A stretch of DNA of 64,000 nt from SHLQ01 sp964517125 (GTDB taxonomy: Bacteria > Actinomycetota > Acidimicrobiia > Acidimicrobiales > SHLQ01). The first letter of the stretch is position 1. Each line of letters opens with the position of its first letter. The DNA lies in the NCBI GenBank assembly GCA_964517125.1, contig CAZFBD010000014.1, positions 6,346 through 70,345 on the forward strand. The letters are read 5' to 3'. Under the pieces are notes generated by a model. That model searched no databases, had not been told where the DNA came from, and was given only the letters and a program-made list of their open reading frames with translations. Of the stretch, positions 25,307 to 33,780 are shown one piece after another. A program made the position numbers and the translations under genes.

Positions 25307-25708
25307 ATGCAGAACGATCTCGTGCTCCCCATCTCGGTGAAGGGAATCGTCGGACCTCCCGGCCACGTGGTGCTGCTCCGCAACGAGCGGGACGAATGGG
25401 AGTTCCCGGGCGGACGAATCGAACCGGACGATCCCTCTCCCACGGCGTGCCTCCGACGCGAGATGAGCGAGGAACTGGACCTGATCGTCGACGTGGGGCT
25501 CCCCGTGCACTCGTGGCGATACGAGCCCGTGCCCGGCCGCCATGTTCTCGTCATCGCCTACGCCTGCGAAATCGTGGGGACCTGGCCCGAGCGGCTCTGG
25601 CACAGCGACGAACACCTCGGCGTTCGCTCCGTTGCCCTGGACGAGCTGGACGACATCGTTCTTCCGCAGGGGTATCGAGACGCGTTGGAGCTCGCCGGGG
25701 GCCGATGA
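25307..25708 (+). CDS. Nudix hydrolase
   Basis: 133 residues, one Nudix domain hydrolysing a nucleoside diphosphate linked to another moiety. The Nudix box runs from GGRIEPDDPSPTACL to RREMSEELDL: the catalytic REMSEE helix is intact, but the first half has an extra residue relative to G-x5-E-x7-REUXEE and an Asp in place of the first Glu. Opens with VKGIVGPPGHVVLLRNERDE as usual. The substrate cannot be told. The gene stands alone before the alcohol dehydrogenase. Confidence 0.85.
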   Translation: MQNDLVLPISVKGIVGPPGHVVLLRNERDEWEFPGGRIEPDDPSPTACLRREMSEELDLIVDVGLPVHSWRYEPVPGRHVLVIAYACEIVGTWPERLWHSDEHLGVRSVALDELDDIVLPQGYRDALELAGGR

Positions 25709-25829
25709 CTGCAGCGCCCCGACTGCCACAAGAAAATCGGCCTGCGGTGTTCCCGTTTTGCCTGCTTCCTCTGCGACACTGTTCGGCGTGCGCCGGACTG
25801 GATCGGCGCCTCATCATCAAGGAGTGCCG

Positions 25830-26921
25830 ATGCGTGCAGCAGTGTGTCGGGAGTTTGGTCAGCCTCTGAGCATCGAGGAGGTCGGCCTCGGCGAGCTCGG
25901 CCCCACCGATGTGCACGTGGATGTTGCGGCGTGCGCCGTGTGCCATTCGGACATCCATTTCGCCGAGGGCGCCTGGGGCGGCTACCTGCCCGCCGTCTAC
26001 GGCCACGAGGCAGCCGGCACCGTGTTGGCGGTTGGCTCCGATGTTTCGCACGCCTCGGTGGGTGACCATGTGGTTGTCACGCTGATCCGATCGTGCGGCG
26101 ATTGCGGCCAATGCCGGAAGGGCAACGAGGTCTTCTGCTCCACCGCCTATGCCTCGGACGAGGGTCAGCGACTCACCGGCGCCGAGGGCGAGGACATGCA
26201 GGCGGCGATGTTGTGTGGCGCATTCGCCGACGAGGTCATCGTCGACCAGTCGCAGGTGGTGCCCATTCCCAATGATCTCGACTGGACCGTCGCCGCGTTG
26301 CTCGCCTGCGGCGTCATCACCGGTGTGGGCGCCGTCACGAACACCTCGTCCATCGACTCCGAGTCCACCGTGATCGTGGTCGGCGTCGGAGGCGTTGGCC
26401 TGAACTCGGTGCAAGGCGCAGCGATCGTGGGGGCCAAAGCCATCATCGCCGTCGACCTCGAGGACGAGAAGCTCGAGATCGCACGATCCTTCGGGGCGAC
26501 CCACGTGGCGAATCCAGCCACCGGCGACGTCGCCGACGTCATCCGTGAGGCCACGGGCGGTGCTGCCGGCGTCAGCCATGTGATCATCACAGTCGGTTCC
26601 GCTCCAGCCATCAGCTCTGGGCTCGGCTACCTGGCTCAGGGCGGTGAACTCGTGATCGTTGGTTTGCCGGCGATCAACAACGAGATCGAAATCGACCCGA
26701 CGACGGTGGCGGCTTCCGGACATCGCATTCTCGGCTCGAAGATGGGCACGTCCCGAATCCGTCAGGACATCCCGCAGCTCATCGAGTGGTATCGGGAGGG
26801 CCGTCTGAAGCTCGACGAGCTCGTGTCCGCGACGTACGACCTGGACGACATCAACGCCGCGATCGGCGCCGTCGGCGACGGCAGCGTCATCCGCAACGTG
26901 ATCATGATGGACGATGCATGA
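25830..26921 (+). CDS. Zinc-dependent alcohol dehydrogenase
   Basis: 363-residue class III-like medium-chain dehydrogenase. Catalytic zinc ligands: Cys in ACAVCHSDIHF, His-Glu in YGHEAAG, and a distal Cys in LLACGVITGVGA. The structural zinc loop is present (CGDCGQCRKGNEVFC, four Cys). NAD is bound by VVVGVGGVGLNSVQGA. ATG at 25830 with AGGAG 5 bp upstream. It overlaps the enolase-superfamily gene by 4 bp (ATGA), so oxidation of an alcohol and dehydration of a sugar acid may belong to one route; substrates are unknown. Confidence 0.92.
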   Translation: MRAAVCREFGQPLSIEEVGLGELGPTDVHVDVAACAVCHSDIHFAEGAWGGYLPAVYGHEAAGTVLAVGSDVSHASVGDHVVVTLIRSCGDCGQCRKGNEVFCSTAYASDEGQRLTGAEGEDMQAAMLCGAFADEVIVDQSQVVPIPNDLDWTVAALLACGVITGVGAVTNTSSIDSESTVIVVGVGGVGLNSVQGAAIVGAKAIIAVDLEDEKLEIARSFGATHVANPATGDVADVIREATGGAAGVSHVIITVGSAPAISSGLGYLAQGGELVIVGLPAINNEIEIDPTTVAASGHRILGSKMGTSRIRQDIPQLIEWYREGRLKLDELVSATYDLDDINAAIGAVGDGSVIRNVIMMDDA

Positions 26922-28120
26922 AGTTCACCGGCGTTGACACGTTCGTCGTCAAGAACCCGCCTCCCGGATACGGCGGCAAGTTCTTCGTCTTCGTGAAGCT
27001 GACCACCGACACCGGAGCTGTCGGATGGGGCGAGGTCTACTCTCCTCCGTTCGAACCGGCCACCGTCTCGGCCGTTGTTGCCGATCTGTTCGATCGTCAC
27101 GTGAACGGCACCGACCCGTTCCGGATCGAAGAACGCAGTCGGCTGCTCTATTCGATCGGCTTCACCCAGCGACCCGACGTGACCATCGCCGGCGTTCTCA
27201 GCGCGTTCGACATGGCGTCCTGGGACATCGTTGGCAAGGAGACCGGCCGCAACGTCACCGACCTCCTCGGGGGATTGGTGCGCGATCGGGTCCGCAGCTA
27301 CACGTATCTGTACCCGGGCAACGACGACGACGGCGAAGAGGTCTACCTCGACCCGTCGCTGGCCGCCGACCGTGCGGTTGCGTACGTCGAAGCCGGGCAC
27401 ACCGCCATCAAGTTCGATCCTGCCGGTCCATACCGTGCGGTCGGGCCCCGCCAGCCGAGCCTCAACGAGCTGACCCGCTCCGAGGCGTTCGTACGCGAGA
27501 TCCGTCGTGCCGTCGGCGACCGTGCCGATCTGCTGTTTGGTACCCACGGGCAGTTCACGCCTTCGGGCGCCATTCGGCTCGCGCAACGGCTCGAACCGTT
27601 CTCGCCGCTGTGGTTCGAGGAGCCGTGCCCGCCCGACATCCCCGAGGCCATGGCCGAGGTCGCTCGGCACACGTCCATCCCGATCGCCACCGGTGAACGT
27701 CTGACCGGGGTGACAGAGTTCGCCCGACTGCTGACCCTTGGCGCGGCCTCCATTCTGCAACCCAATCTTTCCCGGGCTGGTGGCATCACTGCAGGCAAGA
27801 AGATCGCAGCACTCGCCGAGAGCTTCGGCGCGCAGATTGCGCCTCACCTGTACTGCGGGCCGATCACCGGCGCAGCGAACCTCGCGGTGGCCAGCACGAT
27901 TCCCAACTTCCTGGTGCTCGAGGGCATTCAGGAGTGGGGTGGTTTCCACGCCGAGATCCTGACCCGACCCGTGGTCTGGGAAGCCGGACACGTCGTGCCG
28001 TTCACCGAGCCCGGACTCGGGACCGAGGTCGACGAAGCCGTGGCGCGGGCGAACCCGTGGCTGGGCGGCGACGGGCTGCACCTGGCCATGACCACCGACA
28101 CCGAGGACTGGCCTGGCTGA
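26918..28120 (+). CDS. Enolase-superfamily dehydratase (mandelate racemase group)
   Basis: 400 residues, acting probably on a sugar acid by proton abstraction at a metal centre. N-terminal cap (KFFVFVKLTTDTGAVGWGEV), then the barrel with Lys in HTAIKFDPAGP, EEP (WFEEPCPPDIPEAM), the GER ligand (PIATGERLTG), GGITAGKKIAALAE and the terminal His region GAQIAPHLYCGP. At the first metal-ligand position, where relatives have Asp in D-x-HG, this protein has GTHG; the third is QPN. These changes may mark a subfamily or altered chemistry. It is coupled to the preceding dehydrogenase and followed 13 bp later by a transporter gene. Confidence 0.83.
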   Translation: MKFTGVDTFVVKNPPPGYGGKFFVFVKLTTDTGAVGWGEVYSPPFEPATVSAVVADLFDRHVNGTDPFRIEERSRLLYSIGFTQRPDVTIAGVLSAFDMASWDIVGKETGRNVTDLLGGLVRDRVRSYTYLYPGNDDDGEEVYLDPSLAADRAVAYVEAGHTAIKFDPAGPYRAVGPRQPSLNELTRSEAFVREIRRAVGDRADLLFGTHGQFTPSGAIRLAQRLEPFSPLWFEEPCPPDIPEAMAEVARHTSIPIATGERLTGVTEFARLLTLGAASILQPNLSRAGGITAGKKIAALAESFGAQIAPHLYCGPITGAANLAVASTIPNFLVLEGIQEWGGFHAEILTRPVVWEAGHVVPFTEPGLGTEVDEAVARANPWLGGDGLHLAMTTDTEDWPG

Positions 28121-28133
28121 GGTGCCCTGACCC

Positions 28134-29039
28134 ATGTCCGTCGTGCAACTGCTCATCGATGTCATGGGACCCGTCGTGGCCATCGTCGCCGTCGGCTGGT
28201 TCGCCGGCGCTCGAATGCCCTTTGAGATCGCCACGTTGTCGCGCCTGGCCTTCTGGGTCCTGGGGCCGGCGTTCGTCTTCGATGCCTTCATCACGGCGGA
28301 GTTGTCCCGCGACACGATCGTGCGACTTGTCGTGGCGGCGTGGCTCGGCATGGCTGCCGCTGCCGCCGTTGGTTTCGCAGCTGCGCGGGCGGCTGGGCTC
28401 CAGGGAGTTCGCCGTGACGCAATTCTGATGACGAGCGCCTATGGCAACGTGGGCAACGCCGGACTGGCGATCAGCGTCTTTGCATTTGGTGAAGCAGCTG
28501 CGCCCATCGCTGCCGTCCTCATGATCACGATCAACTCGACCGGGATGGCGGTGGCGATCGCCCTCGCCTCGGCGCGCTCCGATGGGCTTGCGCCTGCCGT
28601 CAAACGTTCGCTTGCCGCTCCCATGACGGTGGCGGCACTGGCGGCGCTTCTCATCAACGTCTTCGACATCGGCGTCCCGCTCTTGATTGGGCGGTCGACG
28701 GCCCTGGTGGGTGGAGCGCTCATTCCCGTGATGCTGCTGACGCTGGGCATGCAGCTCGCCCAGAACGGCATCCCTCGCCCCGAGATCGACGCTGGTGTCG
28801 TGGGATTGTCGAAGTTGGTCGTTGCTCCGCTGGTGGCGGGTCTGGCCGGAGCAGCCTTCGGCCTGACTGGGGACGCATGGGGGATTCTGGTGCTGCAGTC
28901 CGCGATGCCACCAGCAGTCTTCTGCGTCGTTGTGGCGCTGGAGTACGACATGGAGCCAGACCGAGTGATCCGCACGGTCGTTGGTTCCACACTCCTGGCG
29001 CTCGCAACGCTGCCAATCGCCCTGCTCGTCGTGACCTGA
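28134..29039 (+). CDS. AEC-family transporter
   Basis: 301-residue membrane protein of the auxin efflux carrier (AEC) family, ten hydrophobic helices. Characteristic segments: GWFAGARMPFEIATLSRLAF near the N-terminus, the conserved TSAYGNVGNAGLAISVFAFG in the middle and LQSAMPPAVFCVVVALEYD near the end. Bacterial members carry malate, malonate and other organic acids. Third gene of the run begun by the alcohol dehydrogenase, so uptake or export of a substrate or product of that route is plausible. Confidence 0.88.
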   Translation: MSVVQLLIDVMGPVVAIVAVGWFAGARMPFEIATLSRLAFWVLGPAFVFDAFITAELSRDTIVRLVVAAWLGMAAAAAVGFAAARAAGLQGVRRDAILMTSAYGNVGNAGLAISVFAFGEAAAPIAAVLMITINSTGMAVAIALASARSDGLAPAVKRSLAAPMTVAALAALLINVFDIGVPLLIGRSTALVGGALIPVMLLTLGMQLAQNGIPRPEIDAGVVGLSKLVVAPLVAGLAGAAFGLTGDAWGILVLQSAMPPAVFCVVVALEYDMEPDRVIRTVVGSTLLALATLPIALLVVT

Positions 29040-29057
29040 CACCACCAGACCACTCCA

Positions 29058-29163
29058 TGGTGCCTGGCTCCATTCGGCCGCAAGGTGCCAGGTACCTTGC
29101 GGTCGATTCGTTGAGAAATCAACAGATCGCTGTCGAAATGCCGGTCGAAGGTGCCAGGCACCA
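29058..29163. repeat. Three palindromes of the GGTGCCAGGCACC type
   Basis: Copies at 29058-29072 (TGGTGCCTGGCTCCA), 29083-29097 (AGGTGCCAGGTACCT) and 29149-29163 (AGGTGCCAGGCACCA). The middle one sits in a longer hairpin: 29078-29086 pairs with 29094-29102. The first two are 25 bp apart, the same step as in the clusters at 14.6 and 17.4 kb, although the sequence spelling differs. The last copy ends 2 bp before the -10 element of the aldose epimerase gene, so it may affect that promoter. Confidence 0.8.
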
Positions 29164-29165
29164 TC

Positions 29166-29171
29166 TAGCTT
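29166..29171 (+). promoter_or_regulatory. -10 element (TAGCTT) for a leaderless transcript
   Basis: TAGCTT ends 6 bp before the ATG at 29178; the TTG at 29172 would abut it, so ATG 29178 is preferred. Confidence 0.5.
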
Positions 29172-29177
29172 TTGGCG

Positions 29178-29942
29178 ATGGAACTCACCTCGTCACGGGC
29201 CGCGGCAACCATTGACCTGCAGGGCGGGCGGCTTGCGTCGCTGGTCGTGGATGACCTGGAGCTCCTCGTCACCGAGGGCGCCAAAGCCAGCCGATGGGGT
29301 TCCTTCCCGATGGTGCCGTGGGCGGGACGCCTTCCTTTCGGCCTGCTTCGGTTCGATGGTGATGCGTACGAGTTCCCCATCACGTCGCCGCCGCATGCGA
29401 ACCACGGAACCGCCATGCACCGGTTGTGGACGCAGACCGCCGACGACACGATCCAGACCGAACTGGCCGAACCCTGGCCCTTCGGCGGCACGGTCGTCCA
29501 GAAGTTCGAGCTGACCGACACGGCGTTCACGGTCACGATGACGATCACCGCCGCCGACCGCGCCATGCCCGCACAGATGGGCTGGCACCCCTGGTACCGG
29601 CGCCAGCTCGACCGTGGCGAACCCGTCGAGCTCACGTTCGCCGCCGGGCAGATCTACGAAACCGATGAGGAACAGATCCCGACCGGCAACCTCAGCGAGG
29701 TACCTGAGGGGCCGTGGGACGAGACCTTCATCGACGTCACACAGACCCCAATCCTCACCTGGCCCGGCGCCCTCACGGTCGCACTGACCTCGAACTTCGA
29801 TCACTGGGTGGTCTTCACCCGGCCGGACCACGCTTACGCCATCGAGCCCCAGTCGGGAGCGCCCAACGACATCAATCGGGCGCCACACGTGCTGCATCCC
29901 GGCGAGTCGCTCAGCGGGTGGATGGCCCTCGCCTGGGGTTGA
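29178..29942 (+). CDS. Aldose 1-epimerase family protein
   Basis: 254 residues of the galactose mutarotase-like fold, which interconverts alpha and beta sugar anomers. Family residues: RWGSFPMVPWAGRLPFGLLR, His in ANHGTAMHRL, the second His in QMGWHPWYRR and the catalytic Glu in YAIEPQSGAPNDIN. ATG at 29178 chosen from the adjacent -10 element. It ends head-to-head (0 bp gap) with the convergent deacetylase gene. The sugar is unknown. Confidence 0.87.
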   Translation: MELTSSRAAATIDLQGGRLASLVVDDLELLVTEGAKASRWGSFPMVPWAGRLPFGLLRFDGDAYEFPITSPPHANHGTAMHRLWTQTADDTIQTELAEPWPFGGTVVQKFELTDTAFTVTMTITAADRAMPAQMGWHPWYRRQLDRGEPVELTFAAGQIYETDEEQIPTGNLSEVPEGPWDETFIDVTQTPILTWPGALTVALTSNFDHWVVFTRPDHAYAIEPQSGAPNDINRAPHVLHPGESLSGWMALAWG

Positions 29943-30944
29943 TCACTGCGAGCGGGCGGCAACCAGCTGGTCGACCACGTCGGCCCCTGGGCCGCCCGAC
30001 GTTGCGCTCTCGGGACGGATCGACTCTCCGGCCAGCGCACCAACACATGCCGTCGTCGACGCAGCGAGTGCGTCGAGGTCGTAGCCGCCTTCGAGGAACG
30101 CAATCGTGCGACCCGTCGGCACCATCGACCGGAGCCGAAGGGTGAGGTCAGCATGGTCTCCCGAGGTGAGACCCAGGTCCGTGAGCGGGTCGGCGCGGTG
30201 GGCGTCGAACCCGGCCGAGATCAACAACCAGTCGGGTGCGAACTCCTCGATTGCCGGTTCGATCACCCGGTCGAAGGCCTGCAGATAGACATCGCCGGTG
30301 GTCCCCGAGGGCAGCGGGACGTTGATCGTGTGTCCGGCTCCTGGGCCGACTCCGGTCTCGTCCAGGGCTCCGCTGCCCGGGTACTGCGGGTACTCGTGCA
30401 ACGAAACGAACAGCACGTCGTTGCGGGCGTAGAAGATGTCCTGGGTCCCGTTGCCGTGATGGGCATCGAAGTCGACGATGGCCACGCGTTGGCCCCGCTG
30501 GGTGAGGGCATGTGCGGTCACTGCGATGTTGTTGAACAGGCAGAACCCCATGGACCGATTTGCGGTCGCATGGTGGCCCGGCGGGCGGACGAGGCAGAAC
30601 GCCGAGTCCACGTCGCCTCTCGACAGCAGGTCGATCGCCGAGAGCCCGGCGCCAGCCGCAAGACGTGCGGCGTCGAACGAGCCGCTGCTCATGTGGGTGT
30701 CGGGGTCCAGGCGGACGCCGTCGAGCCCGCCTTTGGCCTCGATCATCTCGACGAGGTCGTGGGCATGGACCCCGAACAGTGATTCCATCGGGGCCATTGT
30801 CGGGGCCGACCAGGCGATGGCTTCCGCCAGCCCGGCCTCCTGCAGACCAGCCAGTGCGGCCTCGTATCGGGCCGGCCGTTCCGGGTGTCCGGTTGGCGGC
30901 CGATGGTCGAGGACACGTTCGTCGGCGATGATCGCAATTCCCAC
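29943..30944 (-). CDS. Histone deacetylase-family (AcuC-like) amidohydrolase
   Basis: 333 residues. Zinc-dependent deacetylase fold: HPERPARYEAALAGL near the N-terminus, the tyrosine/His tandem region RPPGHHATANRSMGFCLFNN, zinc ligands in VDFDAHHGNGTQD and SAGFDAHRADPL, and FLEGGYDLDAL near the end. Bacterial members act on acetyl-lysine of acetyl-CoA synthetase (AcuC) or on acetylpolyamines. The GTG at 30944 (MGIAIIADERVLDHRP) is chosen since conserved sequence starts there; the longer upstream frame crosses a foreign fragment. Convergent with aldose epimerase. Confidence 0.88.
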   Translation of the reverse strand: MGIAIIADERVLDHRPPTGHPERPARYEAALAGLQEAGLAEAIAWSAPTMAPMESLFGVHAHDLVEMIEAKGGLDGVRLDPDTHMSSGSFDAARLAAGAGLSAIDLLSRGDVDSAFCLVRPPGHHATANRSMGFCLFNNIAVTAHALTQRGQRVAIVDFDAHHGNGTQDIFYARNDVLFVSLHEYPQYPGSGALDETGVGPGAGHTINVPLPSGTTGDVYLQAFDRVIEPAIEEFAPDWLLISAGFDAHRADPLTDLGLTSGDHADLTLRLRSMVPTGRTIAFLEGGYDLDALAASTTACVGALAGESIRPESATSGGPGADVVDQLVAARSQ

Positions 30945-31188
30945 TCGGGCTCCATTTGGTTGGTCTCGGTGATGTTGCAGTCTTCCATCGGACGTCGCTG
31001 AACGCTCAACTCGCGCCTGTCGTCGGTCGATACCGGAAATAGTCGCACGCGGGCCTCGAGGCCGGGATGCAGGACTACCTGACCAAGCCGCTTCGGTCCG
31101 ATGATCTGATCGAGGCGCTGCAGAAGGCGTCACGACGAGTCTGAGCGCCGGATCAGACCGGTCCCATGGCCTGTGCCATGATCGGATC
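30945..31188. other. Intergenic stretch with a signalling-gene fragment
   Basis: The 244 bp between the deacetylase start and the F420-type oxidoreductase. No ORF with a start was found. Its second half encodes the end of a response regulator (listed separately), and the first 100 bp show no recognised feature. A CATGAT hexamer 6 bp before the ATG at 31189 is a weak -10 candidate. Confidence 0.6.
31043..31144 (+). pseudogene. C-terminal fragment of a response-regulator receiver domain
   Basis: 33 codons, closed upstream by TAG at 31040, reading LEAGMQDYLTKPLRSDDLIE then ALQKASRRV and stop. This is the last strand and helix of a CheY-like receiver (conserved Lys-Pro after a hydrophobic strand), of the kind found at the end of hybrid kinases. 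Everything before it is missing, including the phosphorylated Asp. Third case in the window of a signal-transduction gene lacking its front part. Confidence 0.75.
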
Positions 31189-32049
31189 ATGAAGCCGGGT
31201 ATCGCGCACTTTCCCACCGACTACTCCATTGCCCCCAGCGAGCTGGGACCGGCGTTGGAGGAGCGTGGTTACGAGTCGATCTGGGTGGCCGAACACAGCC
31301 ACATTCCGGTCAGTCGCAAGAGCGAATGGCCCGGGGGCGGCGACCTGCCCAAGATGTACTACGACACGTACGACCCGTTCGTGTGGCTGACGATGTTGGC
31401 CGCCCATACCTCGACCCTGCGGGTCGGCACGGGCATCTGTCTGGTTGCACAACGCGACCCCATCCACACGGCCAAGGAAGTCGCCAGCCTCGATCGGCTG
31501 AGCGGCGGGCGGTTCCTGTTCGGCGTCGGCGCCGGGTGGAACGAAGACGAAATGAACAACCACGGCACCGAACTGCATGGTCGCTTCAAGCTCATGCGCG
31601 AGCGGGTGGCGGCCATGAAGGAGATCTGGACCTCGACGGAAGCCGAATACCACGGCGATCGAGTCGACTTCGATCCACTGATGATGTGGCCGAAACCCCT
31701 CACGCAGCCACATCCGCCAATCCATGTCGGCGGCAGCTTTCCCGGCGGTGCACGACGGGCGGTCGAGTGGGGCAACGGATGGATCCCAATCGGTGGCCGG
31801 GGTGGCGACGACCTTGCAGCGTCCATCCGACAGATGCGCGAAATGGCGACCGAAGCTGGTCGCGATCCTGACGAGATCGAAGTCAGCATCTACTACGCGC
31901 CGGCCGACGTCGACGCTCTGCAGGCACTCGCAGCAGCAGGCGTCGACCGCGTGGCGTTCAACCTGCCGTCGGTCGCCACTGCGGAAGCTCTCGAATCACT
32001 CGATGCATCAATGGAGGCGTTCACCTCCGCTGGTGTTGGGGAAGGATGA
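31189..32049 (+). CDS. F420-dependent LLM-class oxidoreductase
   Basis: 286 residues of the luciferase-like family, F420-dependent subgroup common in Actinobacteria: GIAHFPTDYSIAPSELGPAL, SIWVAEHSHIPVSRKSEWPG, LRVGTGICLVAQRDPIHTAK, LFGVGAGWNEDEMNNHG, HPPIHVGGSFPGGARRAVEW. F420 use is inferred from the family. Its stop overlaps the SDR start by 4 bp, and a third gene overlaps the SDR, so the three are probably one operon. The substrate is unknown. Confidence 0.88.
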   Translation: MKPGIAHFPTDYSIAPSELGPALEERGYESIWVAEHSHIPVSRKSEWPGGGDLPKMYYDTYDPFVWLTMLAAHTSTLRVGTGICLVAQRDPIHTAKEVASLDRLSGGRFLFGVGAGWNEDEMNNHGTELHGRFKLMRERVAAMKEIWTSTEAEYHGDRVDFDPLMMWPKPLTQPHPPIHVGGSFPGGARRAVEWGNGWIPIGGRGGDDLAASIRQMREMATEAGRDPDEIEVSIYYAPADVDALQALAAAGVDRVAFNLPSVATAEALESLDASMEAFTSAGVGEG

Positions 32050-32852
32050 ACATGACCAACCGAATTCAGGATCTCTTTGGACTTGCCGGAAAGACCGCCG
32101 TCGTCACCGGAGGGTCCCGGGGAATTGGCGAGATGATTGCCGAGGGGTTCGTCGATGCCGGCGCGTCGGTCATCCTGACCGCCCGCAAGGCCGAAGAGCT
32201 CCAGGCAACGGCGGAGCGTCTCAACGACAAGGCCGCCGATGGCGTGACCGTGACTGCGGTACCCGGCGATCTGTCCACCGTGGACGGAGTGCGGGCATTC
32301 GCGGCCGTGGTCACCGAGCACTTCCCGTCGCTCGACATTCTGGTGAACAACGCTGGCGCATCGTGGGGTGCCCCGCTCGACGACTATCCCGAAGACGGCT
32401 GGAACAAGCTCATGGACGTGAACGTGCGTGGCGTGTTCTTCCTGACGCAGGAGCTGTTGCCGAACCTCCGAGCCGCTGCCACGGCAGACGCTCCGGGGCG
32501 CGTCATCAACATCGGGTCAGTGGACGGACTTCGCGTTCCGTCGCTTGAGACCTTCGCCTACTCCACGTCGAAGGCCGCCGTGCACCAGCTCACCCGTCAC
32601 CTGGCCTCGCGCCTGGCTCCGGAGCACATTTTGGTCAACGCCATTGCCCCCGGACCGTTCGAGTCCAAGATGATGGCCTTCGCGCTGCAGGACGAAAGGA
32701 TGCGGGCAGCTGTTGCCGCCGACGTTCCGTTGGGACGCATCGGCGTGCCCGACGACATGGCGGGCGCCACCATCTTCCTTTCGAGCCGTGCGGGTTCGTA
32801 CCTGACCGGTGCAGTCATTCCGGTCGGCGGCGGTGTGTGGTCCGCCCAGTGA
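32046..32852 (+). CDS. Short-chain dehydrogenase/reductase
   Basis: 268 residues, classical SDR. Cofactor motif TGGSRGIG (residues ~20-27), NNAGAS, catalytic Ser in INIGSVDG and YSTSK (Tyr-x3-Lys). C-terminal GRIGVPDDMAGATIFLSSRA and the final TGAVIPVGGGVW are standard for the FabG-like group. ATG at 32046 overlaps the preceding stop; a second ATG two codons later is also possible. Substrate unknown; cotranscribed with the F420-type oxidoreductase and the ferredoxin-like protein. Confidence 0.92.
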   Translation: MNMTNRIQDLFGLAGKTAVVTGGSRGIGEMIAEGFVDAGASVILTARKAEELQATAERLNDKAADGVTVTAVPGDLSTVDGVRAFAAVVTEHFPSLDILVNNAGASWGAPLDDYPEDGWNKLMDVNVRGVFFLTQELLPNLRAAATADAPGRVINIGSVDGLRVPSLETFAYSTSKAAVHQLTRHLASRLAPEHILVNAIAPGPFESKMMAFALQDERMRAAVAADVPLGRIGVPDDMAGATIFLSSRAGSYLTGAVIPVGGGVWSAQ

Positions 32853-33742
32853 GTATTGCCATTCCTCTGGAATCCGAATCTGTTCGGTGCGCAGACTTCG
32901 CTGCAGCGAACCAGATCGATCCGGGAGGAACTGGCCTGGCCCCCGACGTCATTGTTCTGGTCGAGGTCCCCGAGCCATGGCCGAAGCCAGCCGGCAAGCA
33001 CCCGGACATGGTCGATCTCGTGACGGCATCGTTGCATCACCACGAACAGGTTCGCCTTCTTGCGGCGGTGCCCGCCGACGCCCAGGCTCCGCGAGTGATT
33101 GCGTTTCGGCCCGCAGCGGTCGGCATGCATCGAAGCGAGCGCCTCCTGGGGGAGGACCCCGTCGCTGACCTTCATGCGGTGCTCGCTGGCGAGTCGGCCA
33201 CCGAAGTCCGGCATGGCGACCCCCAAACACTGCTCGTGTGCACGCAGGGATCCCACGATGTGTGTTGTGGTGAGGCGGGCAACTCGTTCGCCGATGCCGT
33301 CGAGCAGGATCATCCGAACCTCGAGGTGGTTCGTGTCAGCCACACGGGCGGGCACCGGTTTGCACCAACCGCCATGTCCCTTCCCGATGGCCGCATGTGG
33401 GCGTTCCTCGATGCCGAAACGGTCTCCGGTGTTCTGGACCGTTCGCTGCCATCGCAACAGGCCGCATCCATGTGCCGCGGCTGGTGGGGCGCCCCGACCG
33501 GTCCGGCCCAGGTGGCGGAACGAGCGGTCTTCGCCGAGATGGGCTGGAACCTCGATGACCGTGCGCGCACCGTTGTCGTTCAGGAGGCCGAAGGCACACA
33601 TCGAGTCACTGTGACCGTCGAAGGCGGGTCGGTGTTCGAGGTCGACGTGGCTGTGGGCCGCGAAGTGCCAACCATTGCCTGCGAGGCGCCAGGCGGCCAG
33701 CCGGTGAAGCCCGGGCGCGAGTGGCAGGCGCAACTCCGCTGA
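32849..33742 (+). CDS. Sucrase/ferredoxin-like (thioredoxin-fold) protein
   Basis: 297 residues of the Suc_Fer-like family. The C-terminal thioredoxin-like ferredoxin part is clear: LLVCTQGSHDVCCGEAGNSF, VVRVSHTGGHRFAPTAMSLP, DGRMWAFLDAETV, and an additional C-terminal domain of about 90 residues. Family members may bind a 2Fe-2S cluster; the Cys set here includes CTQGSHDVCC but is smaller than in plant-type ferredoxins. GTG at 32849 overlaps the SDR stop by 4 bp, a better start than the in-frame GTG 12 bp earlier. May serve as an electron donor in this operon (inference). Confidence 0.75.
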   Translation: MSIAIPLESESVRCADFAAANQIDPGGTGLAPDVIVLVEVPEPWPKPAGKHPDMVDLVTASLHHHEQVRLLAAVPADAQAPRVIAFRPAAVGMHRSERLLGEDPVADLHAVLAGESATEVRHGDPQTLLVCTQGSHDVCCGEAGNSFADAVEQDHPNLEVVRVSHTGGHRFAPTAMSLPDGRMWAFLDAETVSGVLDRSLPSQQAASMCRGWWGAPTGPAQVAERAVFAEMGWNLDDRARTVVVQEAEGTHRVTVTVEGGSVFEVDVAVGREVPTIACEAPGGQPVKPGREWQAQLR

Positions 33743-33768
33743 AACCCACCCTTCCAGCCATGACCTTC

Positions 33769-33774
33769 TAGGGT
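33769..33774 (+). promoter_or_regulatory. -10 element (TAGGGT) for a leaderless transcript
   Basis: TAGGGT ends 6 bp before the ATG at 33781; it would head the four-gene glucosylglycerate-related run. Confidence 0.52.
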
Positions 33775-33780
33775 TGCCCG

